A stretch of 53,100 nt of DNA from M55B167 sp046482825 (GCA_046482825.1 JAWOEI010000093.1:1-53100), one strand, 5' to 3'; shown: positions 7,108 through 17,084, counted from the stretch's first letter. A program made the numbers and translations. The notes: a model not told the origin generated them from the sequence alone.

Positions 7108-9081
7108 TCAGACGCTGAGCATCTGCCGCAGTTCCTTGATTTCATCACGCAGTACGGCGGCACGTTCGAATTCAAGGGCATCGGCGGCGGCAAGCATCTC
7201 ACGTTCAATCTGAGCAATCGTCTGGTGTACGTCATACTTTTCCTCGTTTTCAGCGATAACGGATGACTCAATGAGTCTGCCTTCGCGATAGACGGCCATG
7301 TTTTCATTGAAATCGCGCACAACGCTTTCGGGAACAATACCGTACTCCGTATTATACGCCTTCTGGCGTTTACGTCTTTCATCGGTTATCTCTATCATCT
7401 GCCGCATAGCGTCGGTGATTTTAGATGCATAGAGAATAACCCGCCCCTCCTGATGCCGTGCAGCACGGCCCGCAGTCTGCATAAGTGCGGTTGACGAACG
7501 CAGAAATCCCTCTTTATCGGCATCCAGCACAGCCACCAACGAAACCTCGGGTAGATCGAGACCTTCACGAAGCAGATTGATTCCGATCAGACAGTCGAAC
7601 TCCCCTTTTCGCAGGCGTCCGAGTATATCAACCCTCTCAATGGCATCTATATCGCTGTGCAGATATTCCACTTTCACACCGGTATCACGCAGATAGGAAC
7701 TGAGATCTTCAGATGAACGTTTAGTAAGAGTTGTCACAAGCACACGGCCACCGGACTCCACTGTCTTACGGATCTGTTCCATCAGGTCATCGATCTGATT
7801 TTTCAGAGGCCGCACTTCAACCACGGGATCCAGCAATCCTGTCGGACGTATAATCTGCTCGGCGACAACATCGCTGATTTCCCGCTCATAGGCACCCGGA
7901 GTGGCCGATGCAAAGATAACAGGTCCGGTTTTCCGCATAAACTCATCAAAGTTCAAGGGACGGTTATCCCTGGCGGAAGGGAGTCGGAAACCGTAGTCAA
8001 TCAAGGTTCCTTTGCGAGACTGATCTCCGTTATACATTGCGCGAAGCTGCGGCAGGGTGACATGGGATTCATCAACGATGGTAAGAAATTCGCCGTCAAA
8101 GTAGTCCAGCAAACAAGCGGGTGTCTCTCCCGGCCTGCGTCCGGCCAGATGGCGGGAGTAATTTTCAATACCATTGCAGTACCCCAATTCCCGCAGCATC
8201 TCCATATCAAATTCTGTCCGCTGTTTGAGGCGTTGCGCTTCAACAAGCTTACCGCATTTCTCGAAATCCGCAATACACTGATCCAGCTCAGCGGAAATAT
8301 CGTCAAGTGCGGCAACAATCTTTTCCTGCGGCATCACAAAATGTTTAGCTGGTGAAACAACTATACGCGAAAGAGGCGGTCCTGACTTGCCGGATACAGG
8401 ATCAAAACGCCGTAATTCATCTATTTCATCACCGAAAAACGATATACGGTAACCGTATTTGTCGTATGAAGGGAACACATCTACGGTATCTCCACGCACT
8501 CTGAAAGTACCCGGCTGCGATTCATAATCATTCCGAGTGTACTGTACATGAACCAGCCGGGCCAGAACGACATCACGATCAATCTCCATTCCTGTTGAAA
8601 GATCGACAAGCATTTCACGGTAGTCCTCAGGAGAACCCAAGCCATAGATACAGGATACCGATGCCACAATCACAACATCACGCCGGCCTAGCAGAGAATT
8701 GGTGGCGGAGAGGCGGTATCGTTCTATCTCCTCATTGATGGATGCATCCTTTTCGATATAGGTATCCGTCTGGGGAATATACGCTTCCGGCTGATAATAG
8801 TCGTAATAACTGATGAAATACTCAACGGCATTTTGAGGAAAAAAACTTTTCAGTTCAGCGAAGAGCTGTGCCGCCAGCGTTTTATTATGGGAAAGAATCA
8901 GGGTGGGGTTACCCCAGGCTTCGATAATATTCGCCATACTGAAAGTTTTACCTGATCCGGTAACACCTTCAAGCACCAGACGGTCGCTCCCCTGCCGTAA
9001 TCCATTTACAATAGTAGCGATTGCCGACGCTTGGTCGCCAGCAGGTTTAAATCTGGATTCTATATGAAAGGAGTCGGGCAT
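7108..9081 (-). CDS. uvrB: Excinuclease ABC subunit B
   Basis: DNA damage-verification helicase of nucleotide excision repair, loaded by UvrA and then bound by UvrC. At 657 residues it is full length. Walker A GVTGSGKT is at residues 39-46, the beta-hairpin that clamps DNA (YYDYYQPEAYIPQTDTYIEKD region) at about 92-112, the Walker B-type DESH motif is in IVDESHVTLP, the late helicase motif is LMQTAGRAARH, and the C-terminal UVR domain that contacts UvrC covers the last 35 residues. The ATG at 9081 fits family starts. It stands alone, without uvrA or uvrC, between the rhamnosidase and the unknown gene. Confidence 0.97.
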   Translation of the reverse strand: MPDSFHIESRFKPAGDQASAIATIVNGLRQGSDRLVLEGVTGSGKTFSMANIIEAWGNPTLILSHNKTLAAQLFAELKSFFPQNAVEYFISYYDYYQPEAYIPQTDTYIEKDASINEEIERYRLSATNSLLGRRDVVIVASVSCIYGLGSPEDYREMLVDLSTGMEIDRDVVLARLVHVQYTRNDYESQPGTFRVRGDTVDVFPSYDKYGYRISFFGDEIDELRRFDPVSGKSGPPLSRIVVSPAKHFVMPQEKIVAALDDISAELDQCIADFEKCGKLVEAQRLKQRTEFDMEMLRELGYCNGIENYSRHLAGRRPGETPACLLDYFDGEFLTIVDESHVTLPQLRAMYNGDQSRKGTLIDYGFRLPSARDNRPLNFDEFMRKTGPVIFASATPGAYEREISDVVAEQIIRPTGLLDPVVEVRPLKNQIDDLMEQIRKTVESGGRVLVTTLTKRSSEDLSSYLRDTGVKVEYLHSDIDAIERVDILGRLRKGEFDCLIGINLLREGLDLPEVSLVAVLDADKEGFLRSSTALMQTAGRAARHQEGRVILYASKITDAMRQMIEITDERRKRQKAYNTEYGIVPESVVRDFNENMAVYREGRLIESSVIAENEEKYDVHQTIAQIEREMLAAADALEFERAAVLRDEIKELRQMLSV

Positions 9082-9195
9082 AAAAAAAGTCAGCTTGCAA
9101 CTGCAGGGCAGGCAGCATAAAAGGCATGGGGCAAAGAGAAGAAAAGCAAGCCTTTAACTTTTACACCATGCGCTTCGACGCTAGCGACAGTCTCA

Positions 9196-12100
9196 TTATT
9201 CCACAACCGGAGCGCTGAAGGTATAACATCCTGACCCGAGCCTGAAGGCAGCGCGGTTACGGTCGGTTTCAGTTTCCGGCACAGGGCTTTTAATGCCGTC
9301 GGTCCCAGGCTGGACAGGCAGATAAACGGTTGCCGTTGTATTGACAGGAACCTCGACATTCAGTTCAAAAACTCCGTCACTGAGAGTCCAGCTGCTGCTG
9401 ATTGTGCCGTAGGGCGATTCATGTTCCGCAGAACAATCCGTAAGGCCCTTGACGATATCAGGAGCGATAATAAACTCTTTAAAGGCGACTTTGGCAGGAT
9501 CTGACTTCTGTGCAACTGCGCAGACATCGCCGCTCAAACGTATGCCAGCCAGATACTGGTACATCCAGGCGGAAAAATCACCGAACATAATGTGATTACG
9601 GGAAGACCCCTGATCCCAATCCTCCCACAGGGTTGTGGCCTTATCTTTGACTATCCACTTTCCAAAAGAGGGTTTTTCGGTTTTTGTAAGCATCTTATAG
9701 GCAAGATCACTGCGACCGGAATTGCTCAGAGCGCGGAATACATATTTGGAACCGAGAATACCGAAATCAGGAAAACAACTGTCTTCAATAACCTTCGCGG
9801 CCAGTGCCTGACGAGCCGGAGCCACCTTATCGGCATCGGCTATTCCCTGATGCAGGGCGCAGGCCATAGCGGTCTGCGTACCGATGGAATAAACTCCTCT
9901 GCCTTTGTAGTACTTCTTATTGAAGGCTGACTTTATTTTCCCGGCCAGCGCCGCATATTTTTCAGCATCACCGTCTTTTCCAAGCAGCTCTGCAGTCCGC
10001 GAAACAATCATTGAGTCCAGATAGTAGTAGGCGGATGATGTGAGATGATTGGGAACCTTTGATTTCGCGGGAATCCAGTCTCCCAGGCCGTGATAGACGA
10101 GATTATCTTTGGATCGGCCTGTCATATAATCAACATAGAGCTTCATACTGTCATAGGTTTTTTCCAGAATCTGCACATCACCCTTGTAGATATAGAGCAT
10201 CCACGGAATTATCACCAGGGCGCTGTCCCAGGCCGGTCCATTCCCCCACTTATAGCCCCACCCGCTTGTCGGAACAATACCGGGCAGGTTGCCGTCAGGA
10301 CGCTGTTCATCCATGAGGTCATCTATCCACTTTTCATACGCTGCGATATTATCATAGTTAAACATGGCCATCTCAGAAGCAAGAGATGCGTCCCCTGTCC
10401 ACCCATTCTTTTCGCGGTGAGGGCAGTCTGTAGGATAGCCGTTGACAAAATTCCCCCGGTAAGCCCAGAGTGCAGCATCCTGCAGTTTATTCAGAAGTTC
10501 ATCGGAGCATCTGAAATGCCCGGCACTTTTAAAATCATTACAGACAACGGAAGCGACAATATTATCCGCATCGGGCCTGGTTTTCATTCCGTTGATCTCC
10601 ACATAGCGGAATCCGTGATAGACAAAATGGGGATATTCGACCCAGCCATCGCGGCCGTCGCAGAAAATATGATCCTTCTGGAAAAATCCGTTTTTCACAA
10701 GGTCAGTTGAAGCGGGATAACGGAAATGAGCACTGATATCCCTGTTATCCAGGGAATTGTCTTCATTGATTCTTTCTCCGTACAGGAGAGTAATAAGATC
10801 CCCTTTTTTCTGTCCTTTAACTTTAAAATCAACCCATCCGGCCATATTCTGACCGAAGTCAACCATCCAGCGATCTTCACCCAGTTTTGTAACTTTTACG
10901 GGTTTCAATGTATGGATCACTTTCGTCGGAGGCAGAGCTGATGCGGTAAGTTTTCCTGCAGGTGCCGGAACCTCTTCTGCCATAATCTTATGTTTATTAA
11001 AATCAGGCGCATCGGGATGGGCTTTACCTACAACCATTCCTTCGCGGATGCAGTCATAACCGACAGGTCCGGCAATCTGCCGCCAGCTGTTGTCGGAACA
11101 GATTGTCCGGATCGAACCATCTTTACCGACGATTTCAAGCTGTGCGATCATCCTCGGGAAATCGCGCCAGGGAGCATTGTCAAAGTTCCAGACCGAAACC
11201 GAACGCATATCATACCAACCGTGACCGAGAAGCACATTCAGAGAATTCTGTCCCTGCTGAAGATCATCAGTCAGATCATAAGTGGAATAAAGCACGCGTT
11301 TGTCAAACCTGGTCGGATTGGGATCGAGAACTTTCGAACCAATACGTTTGCCGTTCAGAGAGGCCTCGTAAAATCCGAGTCCGGTAATATGCAGTACAGC
11401 AAAAGAAACATCCGCTGGCACGTTGAAACTTTTTGTAAAAGAAGGTGAAGCAATTTCATAGCGGCGAATCAGATCCTCCCAGGGTTCACAGCCCGGGGGG
11501 CCGGCAACCCTGACGCCTTTCCATCCGTCTCCTTCAAACCTGCTGAAAGCTTTGTACCATTCTTTACCGATCTTGTCTGATGTTTTCCAGCTGGCATCTG
11601 AATCAACAAGCGAGATTTCACGATCACGGATATTCAGCAGAAGTCCTGACGGCCCTTTTTCTCGGTTGCTGACTTTGACTGCAATATGATTGAGGCCCGG
11701 TTTCAGGTGTTTTGCAACCGGAATGAAACGCATCCACTTCCACTCGTTGAAATGTCCCCAGCACTTGGCGGCACTGACACCGTTGATCCGCACATCGTAT
11801 TCATCATCAGCCGTGAGAGCCATGATCATATCGCGTTCCCTGACATCCGCCGGCGCATCGAACAGGGCATAAAAGAACGAATCGCCTTTCGGCGCATTTT
11901 CAAGCTTATCAGCGTTACCCTTCCATATCCATCCAGCACCTTTGAGATCATAATCAGGACGCGTAAGCTTATCGGGCCCAATCCAGCAAGCTTTCCAATC
12001 CTGCGGTTGCATAACAGCTGTAACCCAGCGGCTGCAGTCACTCCAGGCTGAGGCGACGCTATCTTCGGAAGTCCAGACACGCACTTTCCAGAAACAGCGT

Positions 12101-12441
12101 CGGGAACTGGCAAGCGGTTTACCGTCATAAACAATGTTGAATTGCTGATCGGAAACAACACGTCCGCTGTCCCATAGATTACCCTTGTCTTCAGAGAGTT
12201 GAGCAGCAGAATCCGCCACCAGCACCTGATATGAATGCTGTTTGAGGTTCTGACATCCGTTCACTGCCTCCAGAAGCCAGCTCAGGCGTGGTTTGTCAGC
12301 ATCAATACCGACAGGGTTTTCCAGATTCTCAACACGCAACCGGACAGGAGCCCTGACTTCTGCAACATTACGGAATTCAAGCAGGTTGCATCCGCAAATA
12401 CAAATTCCGGACAACACGATAAAAACAGAAGATAAACGCAT
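9196..12441 (-). CDS. Alpha-L-rhamnosidase, GH78 family, predicted lipoprotein
   Basis: A large glycoside hydrolase (1081 residues) that should release terminal alpha-L-rhamnose from plant or algal polysaccharides or glycosides. The N-terminus is a lipoprotein signal peptide with a lipobox ending in Cys18 (CICGC), so it is probably tethered to a membrane and exposed to the periplasm or surface. Beta-sandwich domains fill roughly residues 25-600. The (alpha/alpha)6 catalytic domain carries DCPHREKNGWTGDA at about 670-683, with the proposed general acid Glu, and TLWEDWDQG near 935, with the second catalytic Glu. A C-terminal beta domain follows. Tyr, Trp and Asp are frequent, as usual in the family. 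No transporter, regulator or other rhamnose gene is adjacent, so it seems to be an isolated enzyme. Confidence 0.93.
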   Translation of the reverse strand: MRLSSVFIVLSGICICGCNLLEFRNVAEVRAPVRLRVENLENPVGIDADKPRLSWLLEAVNGCQNLKQHSYQVLVADSAAQLSEDKGNLWDSGRVVSDQQFNIVYDGKPLASSRRCFWKVRVWTSEDSVASAWSDCSRWVTAVMQPQDWKACWIGPDKLTRPDYDLKGAGWIWKGNADKLENAPKGDSFFYALFDAPADVRERDMIMALTADDEYDVRINGVSAAKCWGHFNEWKWMRFIPVAKHLKPGLNHIAVKVSNREKGPSGLLLNIRDREISLVDSDASWKTSDKIGKEWYKAFSRFEGDGWKGVRVAGPPGCEPWEDLIRRYEIASPSFTKSFNVPADVSFAVLHITGLGFYEASLNGKRIGSKVLDPNPTRFDKRVLYSTYDLTDDLQQGQNSLNVLLGHGWYDMRSVSVWNFDNAPWRDFPRMIAQLEIVGKDGSIRTICSDNSWRQIAGPVGYDCIREGMVVGKAHPDAPDFNKHKIMAEEVPAPAGKLTASALPPTKVIHTLKPVKVTKLGEDRWMVDFGQNMAGWVDFKVKGQKKGDLITLLYGERINEDNSLDNRDISAHFRYPASTDLVKNGFFQKDHIFCDGRDGWVEYPHFVYHGFRYVEINGMKTRPDADNIVASVVCNDFKSAGHFRCSDELLNKLQDAALWAYRGNFVNGYPTDCPHREKNGWTGDASLASEMAMFNYDNIAAYEKWIDDLMDEQRPDGNLPGIVPTSGWGYKWGNGPAWDSALVIIPWMLYIYKGDVQILEKTYDSMKLYVDYMTGRSKDNLVYHGLGDWIPAKSKVPNHLTSSAYYYLDSMIVSRTAELLGKDGDAEKYAALAGKIKSAFNKKYYKGRGVYSIGTQTAMACALHQGIADADKVAPARQALAAKVIEDSCFPDFGILGSKYVFRALSNSGRSDLAYKMLTKTEKPSFGKWIVKDKATTLWEDWDQGSSRNHIMFGDFSAWMYQYLAGIRLSGDVCAVAQKSDPAKVAFKEFIIAPDIVKGLTDCSAEHESPYGTISSSWTLSDGVFELNVEVPVNTTATVYLPVQPGTDGIKSPVPETETDRNRAAFRLGSGCYTFSAPVVE

Positions 12442-12558
12442 AGCACATCCAATTCTTTCAGTTACACAAACCCGGATTCCCGAATTATCAGAAAAATTAT
12501 CAAAACAGCATAATACAATGCAGAGAGATTAGATGCAAAACAAAAGCGGAACAGATAT

Positions 12559-13356
12559 TCAGTCAAGCAAGGCACTACGAGCATTAGCGGCGGTGATATC
12601 GGCAATAACATCCGGAGAAACATATCGCAGCGCGGCCACTGTCTCACAGACAAGTTTCAGGTTGCAGGGCTGATTCAGGGGGCGGTTCTTCGAATCCATT
12701 GCAGCCGGAATGCCTTCAACGGGAAAAAGATCCGGAGCATCCGTTTCGATAAGAAGCTGTGTATCGGGAACATGAGTTACAGCATCACGCACCTTTGCGG
12801 CTCTGGGGTTGCATACAGAACCTGCGAACGAAATATAGGCCCCCATATCCAGAAAACTGCGAAGAATCTCAGCGGAACCGGAAAAACCGTGCACTATTAT
12901 CGAAGGAAGCTTATCGGCGCAGGGCTTCAGGGTATCGACCAGATCTCCCCAGGCCCGGGCACCATGCAAGATAACAGGGCGCTGATTCACCGCAGCAAGT
13001 TCAAACTGCTGTTTGAGAACATCTTTCTGGACATCCCGTGAAACATCCTTACGCAAACCGTCAAGGCCTATCTCTCCCACTGCTGCAACCGGCAAAGAAT
13101 CGACAAGCTTCTCGAGTTGATCCATCCATCCTTCACTGAGCATTTCGACATACCACGGATGAACACCGAAAGCGGGAACCACAATCTGCTGAATGTTGCT
13201 GAACCGCTCAGAGATATCATGAACGGCATTCCAATCCTGAGGAAAGGTGCCGCAGCAGCAAAGACCGGTGACATGAGCATCGAGAGCACGTTCAAGCACA
13301 TCGGGAATCATGTCTGCCAGGCGGGAATCCTGAAGATGTATGTGAGCATCGAACAT
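12559..13356 (-). CDS. TatD-family metal-dependent hydrolase/DNase
   Basis: A TIM-barrel metallohydrolase of the amidohydrolase superfamily; relatives act as 3'-5' exonucleases or D-aminoacyl-tRNA hydrolases. Metal ligands are visible: HIH at residues 5-7, the Glu in GEIGLDG, the His in LHGAR, the His in VHGFSG, and the Asp in ETDAPDLFP. The length of 265 fits. The leader right before the ATG is C-rich, made of degenerate CCCCTAA heptamers, with no purine-rich ribosome site. It lies downstream of the DHODH-like gene on the same strand. Family members are hard to tell apart by sequence, so the substrate is unknown. Confidence 0.9.
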   Translation of the reverse strand: MFDAHIHLQDSRLADMIPDVLERALDAHVTGLCCCGTFPQDWNAVHDISERFSNIQQIVVPAFGVHPWYVEMLSEGWMDQLEKLVDSLPVAAVGEIGLDGLRKDVSRDVQKDVLKQQFELAAVNQRPVILHGARAWGDLVDTLKPCADKLPSIIVHGFSGSAEILRSFLDMGAYISFAGSVCNPRAAKVRDAVTHVPDTQLLIETDAPDLFPVEGIPAAMDSKNRPLNQPCNLKLVCETVAALRYVSPDVIADITAANARSALLD

Positions 13357-13363
13357 GTTGCGG

Positions 13364-13392
13364 TTAAGGGATTGGGGATTAGGGGTAGGGGA
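13364..13392 (-). repeat. Degenerate telomere-like CCCCTAA heptamers before tatD
   Basis: Read on the minus strand the units are CCCCTA, CCCCTAA, TCCCCAA and TCCCTTAA, ending seven bases before the tatD start codon. The plus strand has four G-runs and could form a G-quadruplex. The same type of repeat precedes the next gene upstream. Confidence 0.75.
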
Positions 13393-13432
13393 TGATTGCC
13401 TGTTATTTTATTTACTTTCAGCTTACGTAACC

Positions 13433-14422
13433 CTATTCCAGTTCCGTAGCGGCCTTGATGTACTGCGCGCGTTCAAATCCACGCCTGTCGGCAACATCGG
13501 TTTCACGCAGTCTGCCCCGGAATGAGGCTAAATCGGAGTAGTTTTTAGATTCCATCCATTTTTCAAGACCGTGGAGAATCGTTTTAATTCTGTCTAATCT
13601 TCCGTCCTTCAGTATGGCGGAACACACATAACCGGCATTTGCACCGACAAGAAGCGCCTTGGCCATTTCGCTGCCGGAGTGAATGCCTCCGCTGACAGCT
13701 ATATCACAATTCACAATCTCGCGCATCACAGCGGCCCAACGCAGCTGAGATGGAAAAACCGAAGGTGTAGAGTAGTTAGGGGCATAACCGACTGACTCTT
13801 CATCGAGACTTATATCAGCATGCAGAAAACGATTGAAAAGAATCACCCCTCCCGCACCGACTTTTTCCAGCTCTCGCACAAAATGAAACAGTGCTGTATA
13901 ATGCCGGCTTAGCTTAACCGCAACAGGCAGACTTACAGCCGCATTGACCTGCTCAACCATCTTCACATGCCTGGCTTCAATTTCATTGGAACTCACGGAA
14001 GAATCAACTGGCATCTGATAGAGATTCAGTTCCAGGGCATCTGCGCCAGCATCTTCGATCTTCCGGGCATAATTCACCCAGGTGGATGAATTAACGCAGT
14101 TGACACTGGCTATAACAGGGATATCCACGCGCTTCTTCATCTCTTTTATATTCCTGAGATATTTTTCCGGCCCCAGGCGAGCCGGCAGATCCGCCCGCAG
14201 ATACTCCATGGCAAAACCGCTGGTTTCACCTTCAAGCTCATCGTACATCCCCCCGACATCAGAGCTGATCTGCTCTTCGAAGATGGACTTGATCACAACT
14301 GCGGCAGCACCGGCCTCAGCCAGCTGCTCCACTTTTTCAGGCGAATCAGTTAGGGGTGAACTGGAAACAACCAGCGGATTTTTAAGTTCAAGTCCGAGAT
14401 ATGTTGTTTTTAAATCTGACAT
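13433..14422 (-). CDS. Dihydroorotate dehydrogenase-like flavoprotein lacking the usual catalytic Cys
   Basis: A FMN-binding TIM-barrel protein related to class 1 dihydroorotate dehydrogenase. The N-terminus (TTYLGLELKNPLVVSSSPLT) and the late phosphate-binding region (VSGGIHSGSEMAKALLVGA) match the fold. Where pyrimidine enzymes have NLSCPN with the catalytic Cys, this protein has LNLYQMP, so the Cys is replaced. Proteins of this kind form a separate family often annotated DHODH-like; the reaction is not established and I would not call it pyrD. No other pyrimidine gene is nearby. Its start has no purine-rich ribosome site, only telomere-like C-rich heptamers. It lies between argG and tatD on the same strand. 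Confidence 0.85.
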   Translation of the reverse strand: MSDLKTTYLGLELKNPLVVSSSPLTDSPEKVEQLAEAGAAAVVIKSIFEEQISSDVGGMYDELEGETSGFAMEYLRADLPARLGPEKYLRNIKEMKKRVDIPVIASVNCVNSSTWVNYARKIEDAGADALELNLYQMPVDSSVSSNEIEARHVKMVEQVNAAVSLPVAVKLSRHYTALFHFVRELEKVGAGGVILFNRFLHADISLDEESVGYAPNYSTPSVFPSQLRWAAVMREIVNCDIAVSGGIHSGSEMAKALLVGANAGYVCSAILKDGRLDRIKTILHGLEKWMESKNYSDLASFRGRLRETDVADRRGFERAQYIKAATELE

Positions 14423-14429
14423 TGCTTGT

Positions 14430-14464
14430 TTAGGGGTTAGGGGTTAGGGAGCTGAAGGGGTTAG
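14430..14464 (-). repeat. Telomere-like CCCCTAA heptamers before the DHODH-like gene
   Basis: On the minus strand three units in a row, CCCTAA-CCCCTAA-CCCCTAA, plus an outlying CTAACCCCTT, end eight bases before the start codon at 14422. The plus strand has repeated GGGG runs. The rest of the argG-DHODH spacer is AT-rich and contains a tandem GTTAACT doublet; I see no gene there. Confidence 0.85.
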
Positions 14465-14553
14465 ATGTTAGTTTTTTACAGTCATCAGAGTTCAGATAAA
14501 AAATTAAAAGTTTTATTTGAGTTTTTCGTCACTTGTTTTACAGCTGTTAACTG

Positions 14554-15789
14554 TTAACTGCTTCTAATCTGGCCAGCTTCCGCCAGCATGCGGGCTTCAA
14601 CACTCTGTATTTCCGCAAAACCCTGTGAACTGACAGGGTTTAATCCGTCACTGGCTTCCATGGAGGAATCAGCTTCGTTATAAATTGATGCTTTGCAATC
14701 GGCAAGAGCATTGAAAAAGATACTGCCTTTATAGAGTCCGACTTCAACCGTCCCTGATGCATAATCGGCAAACACATCTATAGCGGAGCATGCCGCTCTT
14801 GTTGCGGGATCAAACCATCGTCCGTCATAGATCTGATCCGCAACAAGCCTGGAAAGGCTGCCGAACAGAAGGGTCGCACGTCTGTCCATAGTGCTCTGAT
14901 AGACAAAACGCAGACAGGTTGCAAGCAATTCCATGCCGGGAGATTCATACACACCGCGGCTTTTGGTTCCTATGATGCGGTTTTCCAGTGCATGCTTCAT
15001 GCCGATGCCGTTGCGTCCCCCGATAGCGTTGGCCTGCACCATTGCGTCCAGCGGAGAGACATCGGAACCATTGATCTGCACGGCACAGCCTCTGTCAAAC
15101 CGGACCGTGAATTTTTCGATCTTATCCGGCGCATCCGCTGGCCAGACACCCATTGTCGGCTCGACAATCAGCATGGATGTCTGCATACTTTCCAGATCCT
15201 CCGCCTCGTGAGAAAGACCCGCCAGGTTTGAATCAGTAGAGTATTTCTTTTTTGATCCGGCAAAAGCCTCGATACCGAATCCGGCAAGATAATCCACCAT
15301 TTCGGTACGTCCCGGGAACTTCCGCAACAGTCCGGCATCGCGCCAGGGAGCATAGACCTGCATTTCGGGAGCGAGTACATTGGTATAGCGTTCAAAGCGC
15401 ATCTGGTCATTCCCACGGCCTGTTGCACCGTGTGCAAGCACAGAGCATCCGTGTTTCCTCATCTCCTCAATCAGGCCGCGCACCGTAACAGCGCGGGCGA
15501 TACCGGTTGAGTTCCAGTAACCGCCATCGTACATTGCCTGCGCTTTAATCACATCAAAACAGGCTTCCGCCATGGGCTCTTTAAGATCAATTATGAATGT
15601 ATCCACGCCGCAGGGAGCCATACGAGTCCGTATATCGTTTATATCAATCTCATCAGGCTGTCCGAGGTCAGCGGAAAAGGCAACAACATTAATACCGGCC
15701 TCCACCATAACCTTTGAAATCGTACGGCTGTCCAGACCGCCTGAAACACAGACTCCTGCGGTTAATCCTTTTAACTCTGATAAATTCAT
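14554..15789 (-). CDS. argG: Argininosuccinate synthase
   Basis: Joins citrulline and aspartate with ATP cleavage, the next-to-last step of arginine synthesis. The protein has 411 residues from the ATG at 15789, which has GGAG seven bases upstream. The N-type ATP pyrophosphatase loop SGGLDS is at residues 16-21; HGATGRGNDQMRFE and the YSTDSNLAGLSHE segment line the citrulline and aspartate sites. SGGLDS in place of the common SGGLDT is a mild variation. It is the last gene of an arginine cluster, 98 bases after argD, and may have its own promoter. argH and argF are not in the window. Confidence 0.95.
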   Translation of the reverse strand: MNLSELKGLTAGVCVSGGLDSRTISKVMVEAGINVVAFSADLGQPDEIDINDIRTRMAPCGVDTFIIDLKEPMAEACFDVIKAQAMYDGGYWNSTGIARAVTVRGLIEEMRKHGCSVLAHGATGRGNDQMRFERYTNVLAPEMQVYAPWRDAGLLRKFPGRTEMVDYLAGFGIEAFAGSKKKYSTDSNLAGLSHEAEDLESMQTSMLIVEPTMGVWPADAPDKIEKFTVRFDRGCAVQINGSDVSPLDAMVQANAIGGRNGIGMKHALENRIIGTKSRGVYESPGMELLATCLRFVYQSTMDRRATLLFGSLSRLVADQIYDGRWFDPATRAACSAIDVFADYASGTVEVGLYKGSIFFNALADCKASIYNEADSSMEASDGLNPVSSQGFAEIQSVEARMLAEAGQIRSS

Positions 15790-15887
15790 TTTTTTCTCCG
15801 AAAAATCAGCAGAAAAACAGAGGGCCCCGCGCACGGAAAAAAACAAATGCGCAATACCGTGCTGTGTGCCATGCTCTCTATGCCATA

Positions 15888-17084
15888 TTATTCCTCTTCG
15901 CCGAAGAGCTGATCAAGCGCATCGCTGATCATTTCCATTGCCTCTTCAAGATCACCCTCCTTCACATTCAAGGGAGGGAAAAAACGCACTACATGCTCTC
16001 CAGCGCAACAGCACAGCAGCCCCATGTCGCGGCAGGCGTCAACAATTTCGCTAGCCTTGCCTTCAACCACCAGGCCCAACATCAATCCTACACCTCGAAC
16101 AGCCTGAACCTGCTCATACTGATCGACATAGGCATCCAGACCTTGTTTGAAAAGTCTGCCTATCTCTTCCGCGCTCCTGATCATGGCCTCTTCCTCTATG
16201 GCGTCAATCACTGCCAGGGCGGCTGCACATCCCAAAGGGTTGCCTCCGAAAGTAGAAGCATGTTTGCCGGGAGTAAACTTATCTGACAGCTCAGTGGTGG
16301 CAACCAGCGCACCGATGGGAAATCCGCCTCCGAGAGACTTAGCCAGGGTAAAAGCGTCGGGTTTTATAGGATAGTGCTGCCAGCCGAACCATTTTCCAGT
16401 ACGTCCCATGCCGCACTGCACCTCATCACATAGCATCAGAAGACCCTTTTCATCGCAGAGTTTGCGTATTCCCACCATAAATTCCTCATCGGCAGGAACA
16501 ATGCCGCCTTCTCCCTGGACAGCTTCAACCATCACGGCAACCGTGCGATCGCTGACAGCTTCTTTGACGGACTCAAGATTGTTGAACTCGGCATAGGTAA
16601 AGCCTACCGGCAGAGGGTCGAAACCATCCTGAATCTTTGACTGTCCGGTAGCGGCGGCGGTTGCAAGGGTGCGGCCGTGAAAAGAATTACGCATTGTTAT
16701 AATCTCAAATCTGCCGTCCTCATTACCCCACAGGCGCGCCAGCTTGATCATTGCCTCATTGACTTCAGCTCCCGAATTAGCGAAAAAGCACTTGCCGTTG
16801 AGAGAGAGTTTTGAAAGCCGCTGAGCCAGCAGTGCCTGATTTACGTTATAGAACAGGTTGGAACAGTGGCAGAGAGTCGCTGCCTGGCTCTGGATAGCAT
16901 CGACAACCTTAGGATGACAATGCCCCACATTCAGAACTGCAATCCCGGAGGTGAAATCAAGATAGGTCATGCCGTCAGGATCGCGCACTTTACACCCCTG
17001 TCCGCTCGTAAGTGTTGCCGTGGGGGCATATGTATTCATTACATACTGGTTAAACAATTCCGCAATATCGCTACTTTTACTCAT
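15888..17084 (-). CDS. argD: Acetylornithine aminotransferase
   Basis: PLP-dependent class III aminotransferase that makes N-acetylornithine from the semialdehyde. At 398 residues it is full length. GAEVNEAMIKLAR contributes to PLP phosphate binding, LCDEVQCGMGRTG holds the Asp that contacts the pyridine nitrogen, and Lys249 in TLAKSLGGG is the Schiff-base lysine. The first eight bases overlap the end of argB (ATGAGTAA), so translation is probably coupled. Related enzymes act on succinyl-ornithine or GABA, but the arg cluster context settles the role. Confidence 0.95.
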   Translation of the reverse strand: MSKSSDIAELFNQYVMNTYAPTATLTSGQGCKVRDPDGMTYLDFTSGIAVLNVGHCHPKVVDAIQSQAATLCHCSNLFYNVNQALLAQRLSKLSLNGKCFFANSGAEVNEAMIKLARLWGNEDGRFEIITMRNSFHGRTLATAAATGQSKIQDGFDPLPVGFTYAEFNNLESVKEAVSDRTVAVMVEAVQGEGGIVPADEEFMVGIRKLCDEKGLLMLCDEVQCGMGRTGKWFGWQHYPIKPDAFTLAKSLGGGFPIGALVATTELSDKFTPGKHASTFGGNPLGCAAALAVIDAIEEEAMIRSAEEIGRLFKQGLDAYVDQYEQVQAVRGVGLMLGLVVEGKASEIVDACRDMGLLCCCAGEHVVRFFPPLNVKEGDLEEAMEMISDALDQLFGEEE

